Shown here: positions 1 through 9,029 of the stretch, in pieces | How the letters are laid out: every line of letters starts with the position of its first letter | How positions within the stretch are numbered: position 1 is the stretch's first letter | Source of the DNA: Pseudomonadota bacterium | Lineage (GTDB): Bacteria > Pseudomonadota > Alphaproteobacteria > Sphingomonadales > Sphingomonadaceae | NCBI GenBank assembly: GCA_021849075.1 | Contig: JAJZTH010000008.1 | Span: forward strand, 55,141 to 119,140 | Length of the DNA stretch: 64,000 bases | Direction: 5' to 3' | The notes under the pieces: model-generated | What the model was told of the DNA's origin: nothing | Databases searched by the model: none | The model's input: only the letters and a program-made list of their open reading frames with translations | Position numbers and translations under genes: made by a program

Positions 1-734
1 CCATTGTTTAAACGTGCAAATATGGCAAAGTCATTGCCGCCGATGCGGGCCAGCACATCGCCTTGCCGCAGGCTGGATTTCAGCCGCTTGGCGACGGTGA
101 TCAGCAGCTCGTCGCCCGCCATCGGTCCCAGCGATTCGTTGACGCGGCTGAACCGGCTCAGGTCGATCGCGATGATGCCGAACTGGGCATTGTCGGGCCA
201 GACCGCATTGGCCAGCCGATCGTCAATCTCCTCGCCAAAACCGGTGCGGTTAGGCAGGGCGGTCAGACCGTCGGACAGAAGTTCGCGGCGTAGATTCTTC
301 TCGATCGCCCGTTCGCTGGTGCGATCGATGGCGGTGAAGAGATAATGTTCGGACTGCCCTTCGATCGCGGGAATGCGGCCGATGGTGCAGAGAAAATATT
401 CCGGCCCCAACTTGCCGTCGCGGCGGATTTCGAAACTGTCCGAATCACGCCCGGAATGGATGAAGGCCGTAACGCGCTCGCGCCATTCGTTGACGAGCCG
501 GCTGTTGCGCGCGCCGGTTTCCGTATGCGCCTGAAAAGCCGCGTCAAAGCGGCTATTGCCTTCGACCAGATTTATGACGTTATTTTCGAAGGCGAAAATC
601 GCCGCCATCTGCGGCAGCGCCGACAGCCATTCGGTCATACCGACGGCGGCGTTCGGATGCGCAGCACCCTCCCCTGCAAGAGGGGTGCCGCTGGCCTGTC
701 CGACCGGCAAATTGCGCACCGACATGGATTCCAT
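1..734 (-). CDS. PAS-like/GGDEF signalling protein, 3' end outside window
   Basis: The minus-strand reading frame is open from an ATG at 734 to the window edge (244 codons), so the C-terminus is missing. Residues about 35-145 look like a PAS-type sensor segment, followed by the linker LSDGLTALPNRTGF that typically begins a GGDEF domain. The metal-site Asp lies in IAIDLSRF (residue 191). The signature loop reads GGNDF (232-236), with Asn where active diguanylate cyclases have Asp or Glu, so cyclase activity is doubtful. Such degenerate domains are often joined to an EAL domain, which may lie beyond position 1. A second in-frame ATG at 725 is an alternative start. It is transcribed in the same direction as parC, 88 bp upstream of it. 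Confidence 0.8.
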   Translation of the reverse strand, partial: MESMSVRNLPVGQASGTPLAGEGAAHPNAAVGMTEWLSALPQMAAIFAFENNVINLVEGNSRFDAAFQAHTETGARNSRLVNEWRERVTAFIHSGRDSDSFEIRRDGKLGPEYFLCTIGRIPAIEGQSEHYLFTAIDRTSERAIEKNLRRELLSDGLTALPNRTGFGEEIDDRLANAVWPDNAQFGIIAIDLSRFSRVNESLGPMAGDELLITVAKRLKSSLRQGDVLARIGGNDFAIFARLNN

Positions 735-822
735 ACCCCCGCTGTATCCAGAAGGAGTAAATTTTCGGGAAACGCTATCCGTCGATCCCAAAAAACTTCA
801 GAAAAATCGCAAAGCGCCTGAT

Positions 823-3111
823 TTAGAAGCGATTGTCGCGGGGAAAGCCGGTTGGCGGCATGCGCCCGGCAGCGCCGCGCGCCACCTTCCAGGGCATCAT
901 GTCGCTTTCGGTCCGGGTCCGCCCCGACTCGCCGCCCATGGTCCAGCTAAGCCCGTCCGCCATGCGGAAAGCGATCGCGTCGGACAGGCCGCCATCGCGA
1001 TAACGCTGCATCTGCACACCCTGCCCACGCGCCATTTTCGGCATTTCCGTAAAGGAAAATACCAGAAGTTTACGGTTTTCACCGATCACGGCAATGCTGT
1101 CCGCCTCTGCGGGCACGGGCCGAATGACGCTCAGCTTCGCGTCGGCGCGGACGTTGACGACCTGTTTGCCCTTGCGCGTTTCAGCCATGATATCCGACAC
1201 CGCCGCCACGAAGCCGCGCCCGTCGGATGACGCCAGCAACAATTCGCTGCCCGCCCGCGCCGGCATCAGCGCCACGATCGCGCCTTCATTGTCCATGTCG
1301 ACCAGCGACCGCACCGGATCGCCAAAGCCGCGCCCGCCCGGCAGCTTGTCCGATGCCAGCGTATAGACCCGGCCTGTCGCCGTCGCCATCAGCAGCTTGT
1401 CGGTGGTGTAGGCGTGGAAGGCATATTGCGGACCATCGCCTTCCTTGAACTTGAGCGTGTCGGCGGCCGCCAGATCGCGATGACCGCTCATCGCCCTGAT
1501 CCAGCCACGTTCGGACAGGATGACCGTGATCGGCTCGCGCTCGATCATCGCCTCCAGCGGAATTTCCCGCGCGGGGGCGGCTTCCTCCACCAGTGACCGG
1601 CGGCGGCCAAGATCGGTTTCCGGGCCATAGCGCTTGCGCAGCGCAGCCAGGTCTTTCTTCAGGCGGGTGCGCTGGCGGGCCGGGCTTTCGACCAGCTTTT
1701 CCAGCTCCTCCTTTTCCTTGACCAATTCCGCATGCTCCCGGCGAAGCTCCATCTCCTCCAGCTTGCGCAGCGAACGCAGGCGCATGTTGAGGATCGCTTC
1801 GGCCTGACGGTCGGTCAGGCGAAACTCGGCCATCATCACCTCTTTGGGTTCATCCTCGGTCCGGATGATCTCGATCACCCGATCAAGGTTGAGATAGGCG
1901 ATGATATAGCCGTCAAGCAGTTCGAGCCGCGCGGCGATCTTTTCCAGCCGATGCTGGGCGCGGCGGACCAGCACGTCGATCTGATGCTTCAGCCATTCGA
2001 TCAACAGCGGCTTCAAGCCCAGAACGCGCGGCGTGCGGGTCGAATCCAGCACGTTGAGGTTCAGCGGAAAGCGATTTTCCAGATCGGTCAGCCGGAACAG
2101 GCTGTCCATCAGCATTTGCGGTTCGACCGTGCGGGCGCGCGGTTCGATGACGATGCGGATTTCCGCGTCGGATTCGTCGCGCACATCGGCCAGGATCGGC
2201 AGCTTCCTGTCGTTAATGAGCGCGGCGATCTGTTCGATCAGCTTGGATTTCTGGACCTGATAAGGGATTTGGGTGACGACCGCGATCCAGCTGCCGCGCC
2301 CTTCATCCTCCTTGTGCCAGCGCGCCCGCGTGCGGAACGCGCCGCGCCCGGTGGCATAGGCTTCGGAAATGATCGCCGGATTATCGACCAGCACGCCGCC
2401 GGTCGGGAAGTCCGGCCCCCGCACGATCTGCATCAACGCGGCATGATCGGCATCGGGATCGTCGATCAGCAGATTGGCGGCGTCGATCAGTTCGCTGACA
2501 TTGTGCGGCGGAATGCTGGTCGCCATGCCGACCGCGATGCCGCTGGCGCCATTGGCCAGCAGATTGGGGAACAGGCCGGGGAACACTTCCGGCTCTTCAT
2601 CTTCGCCATTATAGGTGGGGCGGAAATCGACCGTGCCTTCATCCAGCCCGGCCATCAGGTCGGCCGCCGCCTGGGTCAGGCGCGCTTCGGTATAGCGCAT
2701 CGCCGCCGCATTATCGCCGTCGATATTGCCAAAATTGCCCTGTCCATCGACCAGAGGCGTGCGCAGCGAGAAATCCTGCGCCAGGCGCACCATCGCGTCA
2801 TAGACCGATGCGTCGCCATGCGGGTGATATTTGCCGATGACGTCGCCCACGACGCGCGCACATTTCTTGTAGGCGGTGGTGTTGCGTGCCGGATTGGCGA
2901 CCAGCACGTCCGGGTTCGCGCCGCCCGGCTCCATCCTGAGCAGCCGCATCGCCCAGAGCAGCCGCCGATGCACCGGCTTCAACCCATCGCGCAGATCCGG
3001 CAGCGACCGCGCCGTGATGGTCGACAAGGCATAAACCAGATAGCGCTCCGACAGCGCATTGTCGAACGGGTGATCCTTGATGGCGTCAAACGGGTCGCGA
3101 AAATCGGTCAT
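823..3111 (-). CDS. parC: DNA topoisomerase IV subunit A
   Basis: ParC is the breakage-reunion subunit of topoisomerase IV, which decatenates sister chromosomes with ParE (encoded at 25,507). At 762 aa it is of normal ParC length and shorter than GyrA. The N-terminal core has the HPHGD motif (96-100) and the catalytic tyrosine in MRYTEARLT (Tyr140). The C-terminal part has beta-propeller-like repeats but no GyrA box was seen. At the fluoroquinolone-contact position after HPHGD the residue is Ala101, followed by Asp105, rather than the Ser/Thr plus acidic pair of sensitive ParC proteins. Start ATG at 3111; the next gene upstream on the same strand ends 73 bp away. Confidence 0.95.
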   Translation of the reverse strand: MTDFRDPFDAIKDHPFDNALSERYLVYALSTITARSLPDLRDGLKPVHRRLLWAMRLLRMEPGGANPDVLVANPARNTTAYKKCARVVGDVIGKYHPHGDASVYDAMVRLAQDFSLRTPLVDGQGNFGNIDGDNAAAMRYTEARLTQAAADLMAGLDEGTVDFRPTYNGEDEEPEVFPGLFPNLLANGASGIAVGMATSIPPHNVSELIDAANLLIDDPDADHAALMQIVRGPDFPTGGVLVDNPAIISEAYATGRGAFRTRARWHKEDEGRGSWIAVVTQIPYQVQKSKLIEQIAALINDRKLPILADVRDESDAEIRIVIEPRARTVEPQMLMDSLFRLTDLENRFPLNLNVLDSTRTPRVLGLKPLLIEWLKHQIDVLVRRAQHRLEKIAARLELLDGYIIAYLNLDRVIEIIRTEDEPKEVMMAEFRLTDRQAEAILNMRLRSLRKLEEMELRREHAELVKEKEELEKLVESPARQRTRLKKDLAALRKRYGPETDLGRRRSLVEEAAPAREIPLEAMIEREPITVILSERGWIRAMSGHRDLAAADTLKFKEGDGPQYAFHAYTTDKLLMATATGRVYTLASDKLPGGRGFGDPVRSLVDMDNEGAIVALMPARAGSELLLASSDGRGFVAAVSDIMAETRKGKQVVNVRADAKLSVIRPVPAEADSIAVIGENRKLLVFSFTEMPKMARGQGVQMQRYRDGGLSDAIAFRMADGLSWTMGGESGRTRTESDMMPWKVARGAAGRMPPTGFPRDNRF

Positions 3112-3184
3112 TGCGGTCGGCTTAGCAGGCAGACGGGAAGAACGGAACGGGAATTACAACGAACCATCCGACAGCTACAGGCGA

Positions 3185-3442
3185 TCAGAAAGCGCGATAT
3201 TTTTCGAGCGGCAAGCCGTGCTTTTCGACATAGGCATTCAAACTGGCGAAAGCCTCCTTGTTCGCCTCCATCCAGCGTCGCCGCACTTCGTCGGCAAAGC
3301 CTGGATCAGACCGCCGTGACACATCCATGCCGACCTCATCAGCGGCCGCTATCAAATTGGCTTCGCGCCTTGCTTGGATATTTTGCTGGAATGCGGTGCC
3401 TTCCTGATCTTCCATCTGCTTGCGCCTTTCCACAAGCAGCAT
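3185..3442 (-). CDS. CcdA-like antitoxin without an adjacent toxin
   Basis: An 85-aa protein whose C-terminal half, from about residue 50, matches the CcdA antitoxin tail: VRRRWMEANKEAF, then NAYVEKHGLPL and a final KYRAF. In the CcdA family this tail binds the gyrase poison CcdB. The N-terminal half is Gln/Glu/Arg rich and is not an obvious ribbon-helix-helix domain. The ATG at 3442 has an AGGGA ribosome-binding site about 6 nt upstream. An alternative GTG at 3457 overlaps the stop codon of the LysR gene, so the two genes are translationally coupled either way. No CcdB-sized gene lies on either side: only 73 bp separate it from parC. Confidence 0.65.
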   Translation of the reverse strand: MLLVERRKQMEDQEGTAFQQNIQARREANLIAAADEVGMDVSRRSDPGFADEVRRRWMEANKEAFASLNAYVEKHGLPLEKYRAF

Positions 3443-3453
3443 AGCTTCTTCCC

Positions 3454-4374
3454 TCACCGCGGCAAGTAGCGCCCCTCATGGTCGGCGGCGATTTCGGCGG
3501 CGAATTCCGCGCTGATCCAGTCGCGAAACGCCTTGATCTTGGGCGTGTTGCGGGCGTGCGGTGGGTAGACGATCCAGTAGCTTGCGATTTCCCGCACATA
3601 AGAGGGCATGGCTTCGACCAGAAGGCCGGCCTCCACCTCCGTTTTCCACAGGAAATGATTGAGGATCGCGATCCCCTGGCCCGCAATGGCGGTGCGCCCC
3701 TCCATCACCTGGCTGTCGAGCGCGATGCCGGGCGGACCATCCGCCGGGTTAGCCTCCACACCCATCGCCGCGAACCATTCATGCCACCACATGTCATCGG
3801 GCGACAGGCGTGGCAGGGCATGAAGCGCATGCGCGTCGGCAATCGGCCCATGCCGGTCCAGCCATGCCGGGCTGCACATGGGGACAAGGCGATTATGCGT
3901 CAGCAGCTTCGCCTCCAGGCCCGGCCAATCGCCCTTCCCGCCGCGAATGGCGAGGTCGACCCCGTCACGGGCCAGATCGACCACGGCGTCCTCTGCCTGA
4001 ATGCGCACGGCCAGATGCGGATGACGCATCTGAAAAGCTCCGATCTTGGGCGCCAGCCAGAGATGGGCGAAGCTGTTGGTGCAACTGATCGTCAGCACCG
4101 ACGCATGATCCTGCGTCAGGGCGGCGAAGCCGTCGCGCATCAGATCGAAAGCGCGGGTCAGCACCGGCGCGATCTCCCGCCCCTTCTCGGTCAGCGCGAC
4201 CTTGCGCCCGATGCGCTGGAACAGGCTGATGCCCAGCCGTTCCTCCAATAGCTTCACCTGATAACTGACGGCCGCCTGGGTCATCCCCAATTCCTGCGCA
4301 GCAACGGTGAAATTTTCCAGACGCGCCGCGGCTTCGAACACGCGGATGGCGGACAAGGGCGGCAGGCTGGTCAT
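3454..4374 (-). CDS. LysR-family transcriptional regulator (GcvA-like)
   Basis: A 306-aa LysR-type regulator. The N-terminal winged helix-turn-helix spans residues 1-65 (PLSAIRVFEAAARLENFT, then QAAVSYQVKLLEERLG), followed by a periplasmic-binding-protein-like effector domain. The opening and the VSYQVKLLEERLG recognition helix place it in the GcvA/AmpR-like branch. The target and effector cannot be read from the sequence. Its stop overlaps a possible GTG start of the CcdA-like gene, so both probably form one transcript leading towards parC. Confidence 0.9.
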   Translation of the reverse strand: MTSLPPLSAIRVFEAAARLENFTVAAQELGMTQAAVSYQVKLLEERLGISLFQRIGRKVALTEKGREIAPVLTRAFDLMRDGFAALTQDHASVLTISCTNSFAHLWLAPKIGAFQMRHPHLAVRIQAEDAVVDLARDGVDLAIRGGKGDWPGLEAKLLTHNRLVPMCSPAWLDRHGPIADAHALHALPRLSPDDMWWHEWFAAMGVEANPADGPPGIALDSQVMEGRTAIAGQGIAILNHFLWKTEVEAGLLVEAMPSYVREIASYWIVYPPHARNTPKIKAFRDWISAEFAAEIAADHEGRYLPR

Positions 4375-4508
4375 GCTATGATCAATAAGCTCAGCTTATT
4401 TACCCCGTCCAGCCTTTTGTTGGCGCGGCGCAGGCGGATGGGGCACTAGCCGGCCTGCGGACAATCGCACCGCTCGCTTACCACCGACTCATAGAAAAGG
4501 ACCGCATC

Positions 4509-4679
4509 ATGCGTGACGAATATGACGACCGGCTGTGGAATGACGGCCGCGAACATGCCAACCGTGGCATAGACCAGCTCATCGCCGGAATCATGCAGGC
4601 GTTTCGCGCCCTGCATCGCGCCCAATGGGCATCGCCCTGGACCGACAGGCCAACTTGCGATCGCGCCTGCCGCCCCTAG
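4509..4679 (+). CDS. small hypothetical protein
   Basis: A 56-aa ORF starting MRDEYDDRLWNDGREHANRG and ending at a TAG at 4677-4679. An AAGGA ribosome-binding site ends 8 nt before the ATG, which is the main reason to call it. The protein is charged at the N-terminus, has an amphipathic middle (residues 20-40) and a Cys/Arg tail. I do not recognise a domain. It lies between the LysR gene (divergent) and otsB (downstream, 63 bp away). Confidence 0.5.
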   Translation: MRDEYDDRLWNDGREHANRGIDQLIAGIMQAFRALHRAQWASPWTDRPTCDRACRP

Positions 4680-4742
4680 GAAAATGCTGCAATTGCGAGA
4701 TAAGGGGTTGCGGTTTCGTCCGCAGACGCCACTCTTAAAGGC

Positions 4743-5498
4743 GTGACCGACACCCTTCTCTCCCCCATCGCCCTGCCCGCCCCGCCCATCGACCTGCTGA
4801 CCGGCGCGGCGCTTTTTCTGGATTTTGACGGCACGCTGGCGCCGCTGGCCGACACGCCCGATGCCGTGGTGGTCGATGCGGATCTGCTGGCGACCCTGAC
4901 CGATTTGCGTGATCGGCTGGACGGGCGGCTGGCGATCGTCAGTGGCCGATCGGTGGCGACGCTTAATGATCTGGGCTTTGGCGATTTCCTGCTGTCGGGC
5001 ACCCATGGACTGGAGTTCGCCCGGCCCGGCGAAGCGGTTGACACGCCGCCGCGCCTGCCCGCGATCGACGCGGTCGAAACCGCCTTCAACGCCTTCGCCA
5101 GCGATAAGCCTGGCGTGCTGGTCGAACGCAAATCAATCAGCGTTGGCCTGCATTTCCGCGGCGCGCCGCAGTGGGAGGCGGATGCCGCCGACCTCACCAA
5201 ACATCTGGCGCGCCAGCATGGCCTGACCGTTCAGCAGGGCAAGATGCTGTATGAACTGCGCCCCGGCGGCGCGGACAAGGGCAGCGCCGTGCGCCGGCTG
5301 ATGCAAAGCGCGCCCATGGCCGGCGGCATTCCGGTCTTCATCGGCGACGATGTGACCGACGAAGAAGGCTTCGCCGTAGCAGTCGAACTGGGCGGCGCGG
5401 GAATCCTGGTGGGATCGCCCCGCCCCACATTGGCGACATTCTCTTTGGAACAGGTTGCCGCCGTCAGGCATTATCTGGCGCAGGGGACCGCGGGATAA
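4743..5498 (+). CDS. otsB: trehalose-6-phosphate phosphatase
   Basis: OtsB dephosphorylates trehalose-6-phosphate to trehalose in the cytoplasm. The 251-aa protein carries the HAD-phosphatase motif I as LDFDGTLAPLAD (residues about 27-38), a SGR motif (IVSGRSVATL), and the acidic motif IV as FIGDDVTDEEGF near the C-terminus. The frame is closed upstream by a TAA at 4701-4703 with no ATG, so the start is the GTG at 4743; AAAGG sits only 2 nt upstream, which is short spacing. It is the first gene of a three-gene set with a GH15 hydrolase and otsA. Confidence 0.92.
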   Translation: MTDTLLSPIALPAPPIDLLTGAALFLDFDGTLAPLADTPDAVVVDADLLATLTDLRDRLDGRLAIVSGRSVATLNDLGFGDFLLSGTHGLEFARPGEAVDTPPRLPAIDAVETAFNAFASDKPGVLVERKSISVGLHFRGAPQWEADAADLTKHLARQHGLTVQQGKMLYELRPGGADKGSAVRRLMQSAPMAGGIPVFIGDDVTDEEGFAVAVELGGAGILVGSPRPTLATFSLEQVAAVRHYLAQGTAG

Positions 5499-5539
5499 TT
5501 TCCGGCGCCCCTTGTGGCGACCAAGAAAGGGGCAGACCG

Positions 5540-7369
5540 ATCCAAGAGCCAAATTCCCAAATCCATGCCGGAAACGAGCGCAATCTCGACCTCTGGCCCA
5601 TCGGCAATTGCCAGGCTTCCGCGCTGATCGATCGCGCCGGCCGCATGGTGTGGGCCTGCGTTCCGCGCGTCGATGGCGATCCCGTCTTTTCCGCGCTGCT
5701 GGACGACAAAGGCTGGGACGACAGCCAGTCGCGCGGCTTCTGGGCGATCGAGCTGGAAAATTGCGTCGCTGTCGAACAACATTATATTCGCAACACGCCC
5801 ATATTGGTCACGCGCCAGAGCGATGCCCAGGGCAATGCGATCGAAACCTATGATTTTTGCCCCCGGCATCGGCACAAGGGGCGCATGTACCGCCCCGTCG
5901 CCTTCATCCGCATCGTGCGGCCGGTGGCGGGCAGCCCGCGCATTCGCGTCAAATTCCGCCCGACGACCAACTGGAATGGTGAAAAGGTGCCGGTCAGCTA
6001 CGGCTCCAACCATATCCGCATCATCCTGTCCTATATGGCGATGCGCGTGTCGACCAATGCGCCGATCGGCCTGATCAGTCAGGAAAGCTGGTTCCGGCTG
6101 GAAGCCGACATGCATTTCTTCATGGGACCGGACGAAGGTTTCTCCGACGCGCTGCGCCCCGCGATCGAGCGGATGCTGGACGATACGATCAACGAATGGC
6201 AGCTATGGGTCCGGGGCCTCGCCATCCCCGCCGAATGGCAGGAAGCCGTCATCCGCTCCGCCATCACGCTCAAACTCTGCCAGCATGAGGAAACCGGGGC
6301 GATCGTCGCCGCGCTGACGACCTCCGTCCCCGAACATGCCGACAGCGGCCGCAATTGGGATTATCGCTATTGCTGGGTGCGCGACGCTTATTATACGGTG
6401 GAGGCGCTGAACCGGTTGGGCGCGCTCGACGTGCTGGAAACCTACCTCGTCTATCTGCGCAACATCGTGGATGGCGCCAAGGGCGGGCATATCCAGCCGC
6501 TCTATGATGTGCGCGGCAATGCGACGCTGCATGAATGGGAAGCCGAAAGCCTGCCCGGCTATCGCGGCATGGGTCCGGTGCGCGTCGGCAACGCCGCCTA
6601 TGAACAGATACAGCATGACGCTTATGGCCAGATCGTGCTGTCCTCGGTTCAGGGCTTCATCGACCAACGGCTGCTGCGCATGGCGGGCCATGCCGATTTC
6701 GAAGCGCTGGAGGCGGTGGGCGAACGCGCCTGGCAAGTCTATGACCAGCCCGACGCGGGGCTGTGGGAATTGCGCACCCGCGCCCATGTCCACAGCTATA
6801 GCGCGGTCATGTGTTGGGCGGCGTGCGATCGCCTCGCCCACGCCGCTACCGCACTCGACCTGCCGGTGCGCGCGATCCACTGGCAAAACCGCGCCGACAC
6901 GATGCGCACGCGCATCCTCGACATGGCATGGCGGGAAGACAGCCAGGCCATCTCCGCCAATTTCGAAGATGATTCGCGCGACGCATCGCTGCTTCAGTTG
7001 CTCGACATGCGTTTCCTCAAAGCCGACGATCCGATGTTTCTCGGCACGCTGGCCGCATTGGAGGCGGACCTGCGCCGGGGCAATGACATGCTGCGCTACA
7101 GCGCGCCCGACGATTTTGGCGAACCCGTCACCGCCTTCAACGTCTGCACATTCTGGCTGATAGAGGCGCTGCATCGCACCGGCCGGACGGAGGAAGCACG
7201 CACATTGTTTGAAGAAATGCTGTCCCGCCGCACCGCTGCGGGCCTGCTGTCCGAAGATATCGATCCCGTCACCGGGGAATTGTGGGGGAACTATCCCCAG
7301 ACCTACTCATTGGTCGGCATCATCAACTGCGCCGTCTTGCTGAGCAAACCATGGAGCGCCATGCGATGA
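5540..7369 (+). CDS. glycoside hydrolase family 15 (glucoamylase/trehalase-like)
   Basis: A GH15 (alpha/alpha)6-barrel hydrolase of about 609 aa; bacterial relatives act on trehalose or alpha-glucans. Visible family landmarks are WPIGNCQASALIDRAGR at the N-terminus, RNWDYRYCWVRDAYY in the centre, and LSEDIDPVTGELWGNYPQ near the C-terminus, which holds the general-base Glu region. The first in-frame ATG (5645) would delete the conserved N-terminal segment. No ATG, GTG or TTG occurs in this frame between the otsB stop and 5645. An AAAGGGG ribosome-binding site at 5527-5532 sits 7 nt before an ATC at 5540, so I propose an ATC start. The stop overlaps the otsA start (ATGA). Confidence 0.82.
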   Translation: MQEPNSQIHAGNERNLDLWPIGNCQASALIDRAGRMVWACVPRVDGDPVFSALLDDKGWDDSQSRGFWAIELENCVAVEQHYIRNTPILVTRQSDAQGNAIETYDFCPRHRHKGRMYRPVAFIRIVRPVAGSPRIRVKFRPTTNWNGEKVPVSYGSNHIRIILSYMAMRVSTNAPIGLISQESWFRLEADMHFFMGPDEGFSDALRPAIERMLDDTINEWQLWVRGLAIPAEWQEAVIRSAITLKLCQHEETGAIVAALTTSVPEHADSGRNWDYRYCWVRDAYYTVEALNRLGALDVLETYLVYLRNIVDGAKGGHIQPLYDVRGNATLHEWEAESLPGYRGMGPVRVGNAAYEQIQHDAYGQIVLSSVQGFIDQRLLRMAGHADFEALEAVGERAWQVYDQPDAGLWELRTRAHVHSYSAVMCWAACDRLAHAATALDLPVRAIHWQNRADTMRTRILDMAWREDSQAISANFEDDSRDASLLQLLDMRFLKADDPMFLGTLAALEADLRRGNDMLRYSAPDDFGEPVTAFNVCTFWLIEALHRTGRTEEARTLFEEMLSRRTAAGLLSEDIDPVTGELWGNYPQTYSLVGIINCAVLLSKPWSAMR

Positions 7370-8775
7370 GCCGTCTGATCGTCATTTCCAACCGGGTCAG
7401 TAGACCCAGCAAGACCGGCAATCAGGGCGGGCTTGCCGTCGCCCTGTCCCAGGCGCTGCGCGAAAGCCGTGGCATATGGGTCGGCTGGTCGGGGGAAACG
7501 ACCGACAATTTCACCGGTCATATCGGCTTTGCGGAGGATGAAGGGGTCAAGACCGCGACGATCGACCTGGAGGAGCAGGACGTCGACGAATATTATAACG
7601 GCTATGCCAACAAGACGCTGTGGCCGCTGTTCCATTTCCGCATCGACCTGGCCGAATATGCCCGCGATTTTGAGGGCGGCTATAATCGCGTCAACCAGCG
7701 TTTCGCCGACACCGCCAGTCCGCTGATCGAGCCGGAAGACGTCATCTGGGTCCATGATTATCATATGATCCCGCTGGGCCAGATGCTGCGCGACCGGGGG
7801 CTGAAGAACCGGATGGGCTTCTTCCTCCACATCCCATGGCCGCCCACGCGCCTGCTGGTGTCGCTGCCCCATCATACCAAATTGGTCAGCACCCTGTTCG
7901 CCTATGATGTGATCGGCTTCCATACGGAGGAATGGCTCGAATCCTTCCGCCATTATGTGGAAAAGGAAATGAACGGCACGGTCGACGGCGATTTCGTCAC
8001 CGTGGGCGATCGTACCATTCAGGCCGTAGCCTGCCCGATCGGCATCAATGCCCAGGATTTCAAGGATGCCGCCATCAGCGACGCAGCCAATGAAATGGGC
8101 GAACTGGTGCGCGCGTCGCTACAGGACCGCACCATGATCGTCGGCGTCGACCGGCTGGATTACAGCAAGGGGCTGGAGGAGCGGTTCAACGGCTATGGCC
8201 GTTTCCTGAAGGATCATCCCGAACAGCATCGCAAGGTGGTGTTGACCCAGATCGCGCCGCCATCGCGCGGCGAAGTAGAAAGCTATCAGCATATCCGCGC
8301 GACGCTGGACAGCATCGCCGGCCGCATGAACGGCGAATATAGTGATGTCGACTGGACCCCGATCCGCTACGTCAATCAGGGCTATCCACGCGACAAGCTG
8401 GCGGGCATTTATCGCGCGGCCAAGATCGGCCTCGTCACGCCGCTGCGCGACGGCATGAACCTGGTGGCGAAGGAATATGTCGCGGCGCAGGACCCGGATG
8501 ATCCAGGCGTATTGATCCTGTCCCGTTTCGCCGGCGCGGCGATGCAGTTGAAGGACGCCTTGCTGATCAATCCCTACAGCCCGGAGGAAATGTCCGACGC
8601 GATCAACCGTGCGCTCGCCATGCCGCTGGACGAACGCAAGCGGCGCTGGCGGTCGATGATGGACAGCGTGGAGCAGCAGGATATCAGTTGGTGGCGGCAA
8701 TGCTTCACCGGCCGGCTGATGGCGGTCCATCGGGCGGAAGACAGCCCCGTCGAGGAAGAAGAAGCCGCAGGTTGA
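7366..8775 (+). CDS. otsA: alpha,alpha-trehalose-phosphate synthase (UDP-forming)
   Basis: OtsA (GT20) joins UDP-glucose and glucose-6-phosphate to give trehalose-6-phosphate. The 469-aa protein begins MSRLIVISNRVS and has KTGNQGGLAVAL (phosphate-binding loop), HDYHMIPL, DRLDYSKGLEERF and RDGMNLVAKEYVAAQ, all canonical. The ATG at 7366 overlaps the TGA of the GH15 gene, which fixes the start over an earlier in-frame ATG at 7282. With otsB and GH15 it completes a cluster able to make trehalose and possibly to hydrolyse it, consistent with osmotic or desiccation stress protection. Confidence 0.96.
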   Translation: MSRLIVISNRVSRPSKTGNQGGLAVALSQALRESRGIWVGWSGETTDNFTGHIGFAEDEGVKTATIDLEEQDVDEYYNGYANKTLWPLFHFRIDLAEYARDFEGGYNRVNQRFADTASPLIEPEDVIWVHDYHMIPLGQMLRDRGLKNRMGFFLHIPWPPTRLLVSLPHHTKLVSTLFAYDVIGFHTEEWLESFRHYVEKEMNGTVDGDFVTVGDRTIQAVACPIGINAQDFKDAAISDAANEMGELVRASLQDRTMIVGVDRLDYSKGLEERFNGYGRFLKDHPEQHRKVVLTQIAPPSRGEVESYQHIRATLDSIAGRMNGEYSDVDWTPIRYVNQGYPRDKLAGIYRAAKIGLVTPLRDGMNLVAKEYVAAQDPDDPGVLILSRFAGAAMQLKDALLINPYSPEEMSDAINRALAMPLDERKRRWRSMMDSVEQQDISWWRQCFTGRLMAVHRAEDSPVEEEEAAG

Positions 8776-8806
8776 GCATCGGCGTTCGGCACGCTAATCG
8801 GGCGAG

Positions 8807-8941
8807 ATGCACAGCGACGACGAAGATGAACCGACCGGCCTGATCGCCGCCATCCGTGCCCGATCCGGGGTTATTCTTGGCGTCATCGGGCTGATCGGCT
8901 GGTGCGCGATGGTCTGGTTCATGTTCGGCGACGTCCTGTAA
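8807..8941 (+). CDS. small single-pass membrane protein
   Basis: A 44-aa ORF: an acidic N-terminus (MHSDDEDEPTGLIAAIRARS) followed by one hydrophobic segment (residues about 21-42, VILGVIGLIGWCAMVWFMFG). The positive residues before the helix suggest an N-in orientation. A weak purine-rich stretch GGGCGAG lies directly before the ATG. Function unknown. It lies 31 bp after otsA and may be cotranscribed with it. Confidence 0.5.
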   Translation: MHSDDEDEPTGLIAAIRARSGVILGVIGLIGWCAMVWFMFGDVL

Positions 8942-9029
8942 CCTGCGGATTTCCGGCTGAGACTCGTTTCTTCTCTGGCAGACATTTGTCGGACCCTGTG
9001 AGGTCCGCCCTTTGCCCGAGAGGTGCCTG

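Noticed and set aside
1732..3444. 570-codon open frame antisense to parC
   Set aside because: Gln/His/Arg-rich translation typical of the antisense frame of a GC-rich gene; parC on the other strand is certain. The same applies to long antisense frames over the protease (10859-12922), parB-like (56900-59194), uvrC and the surface polysaccharide genes.
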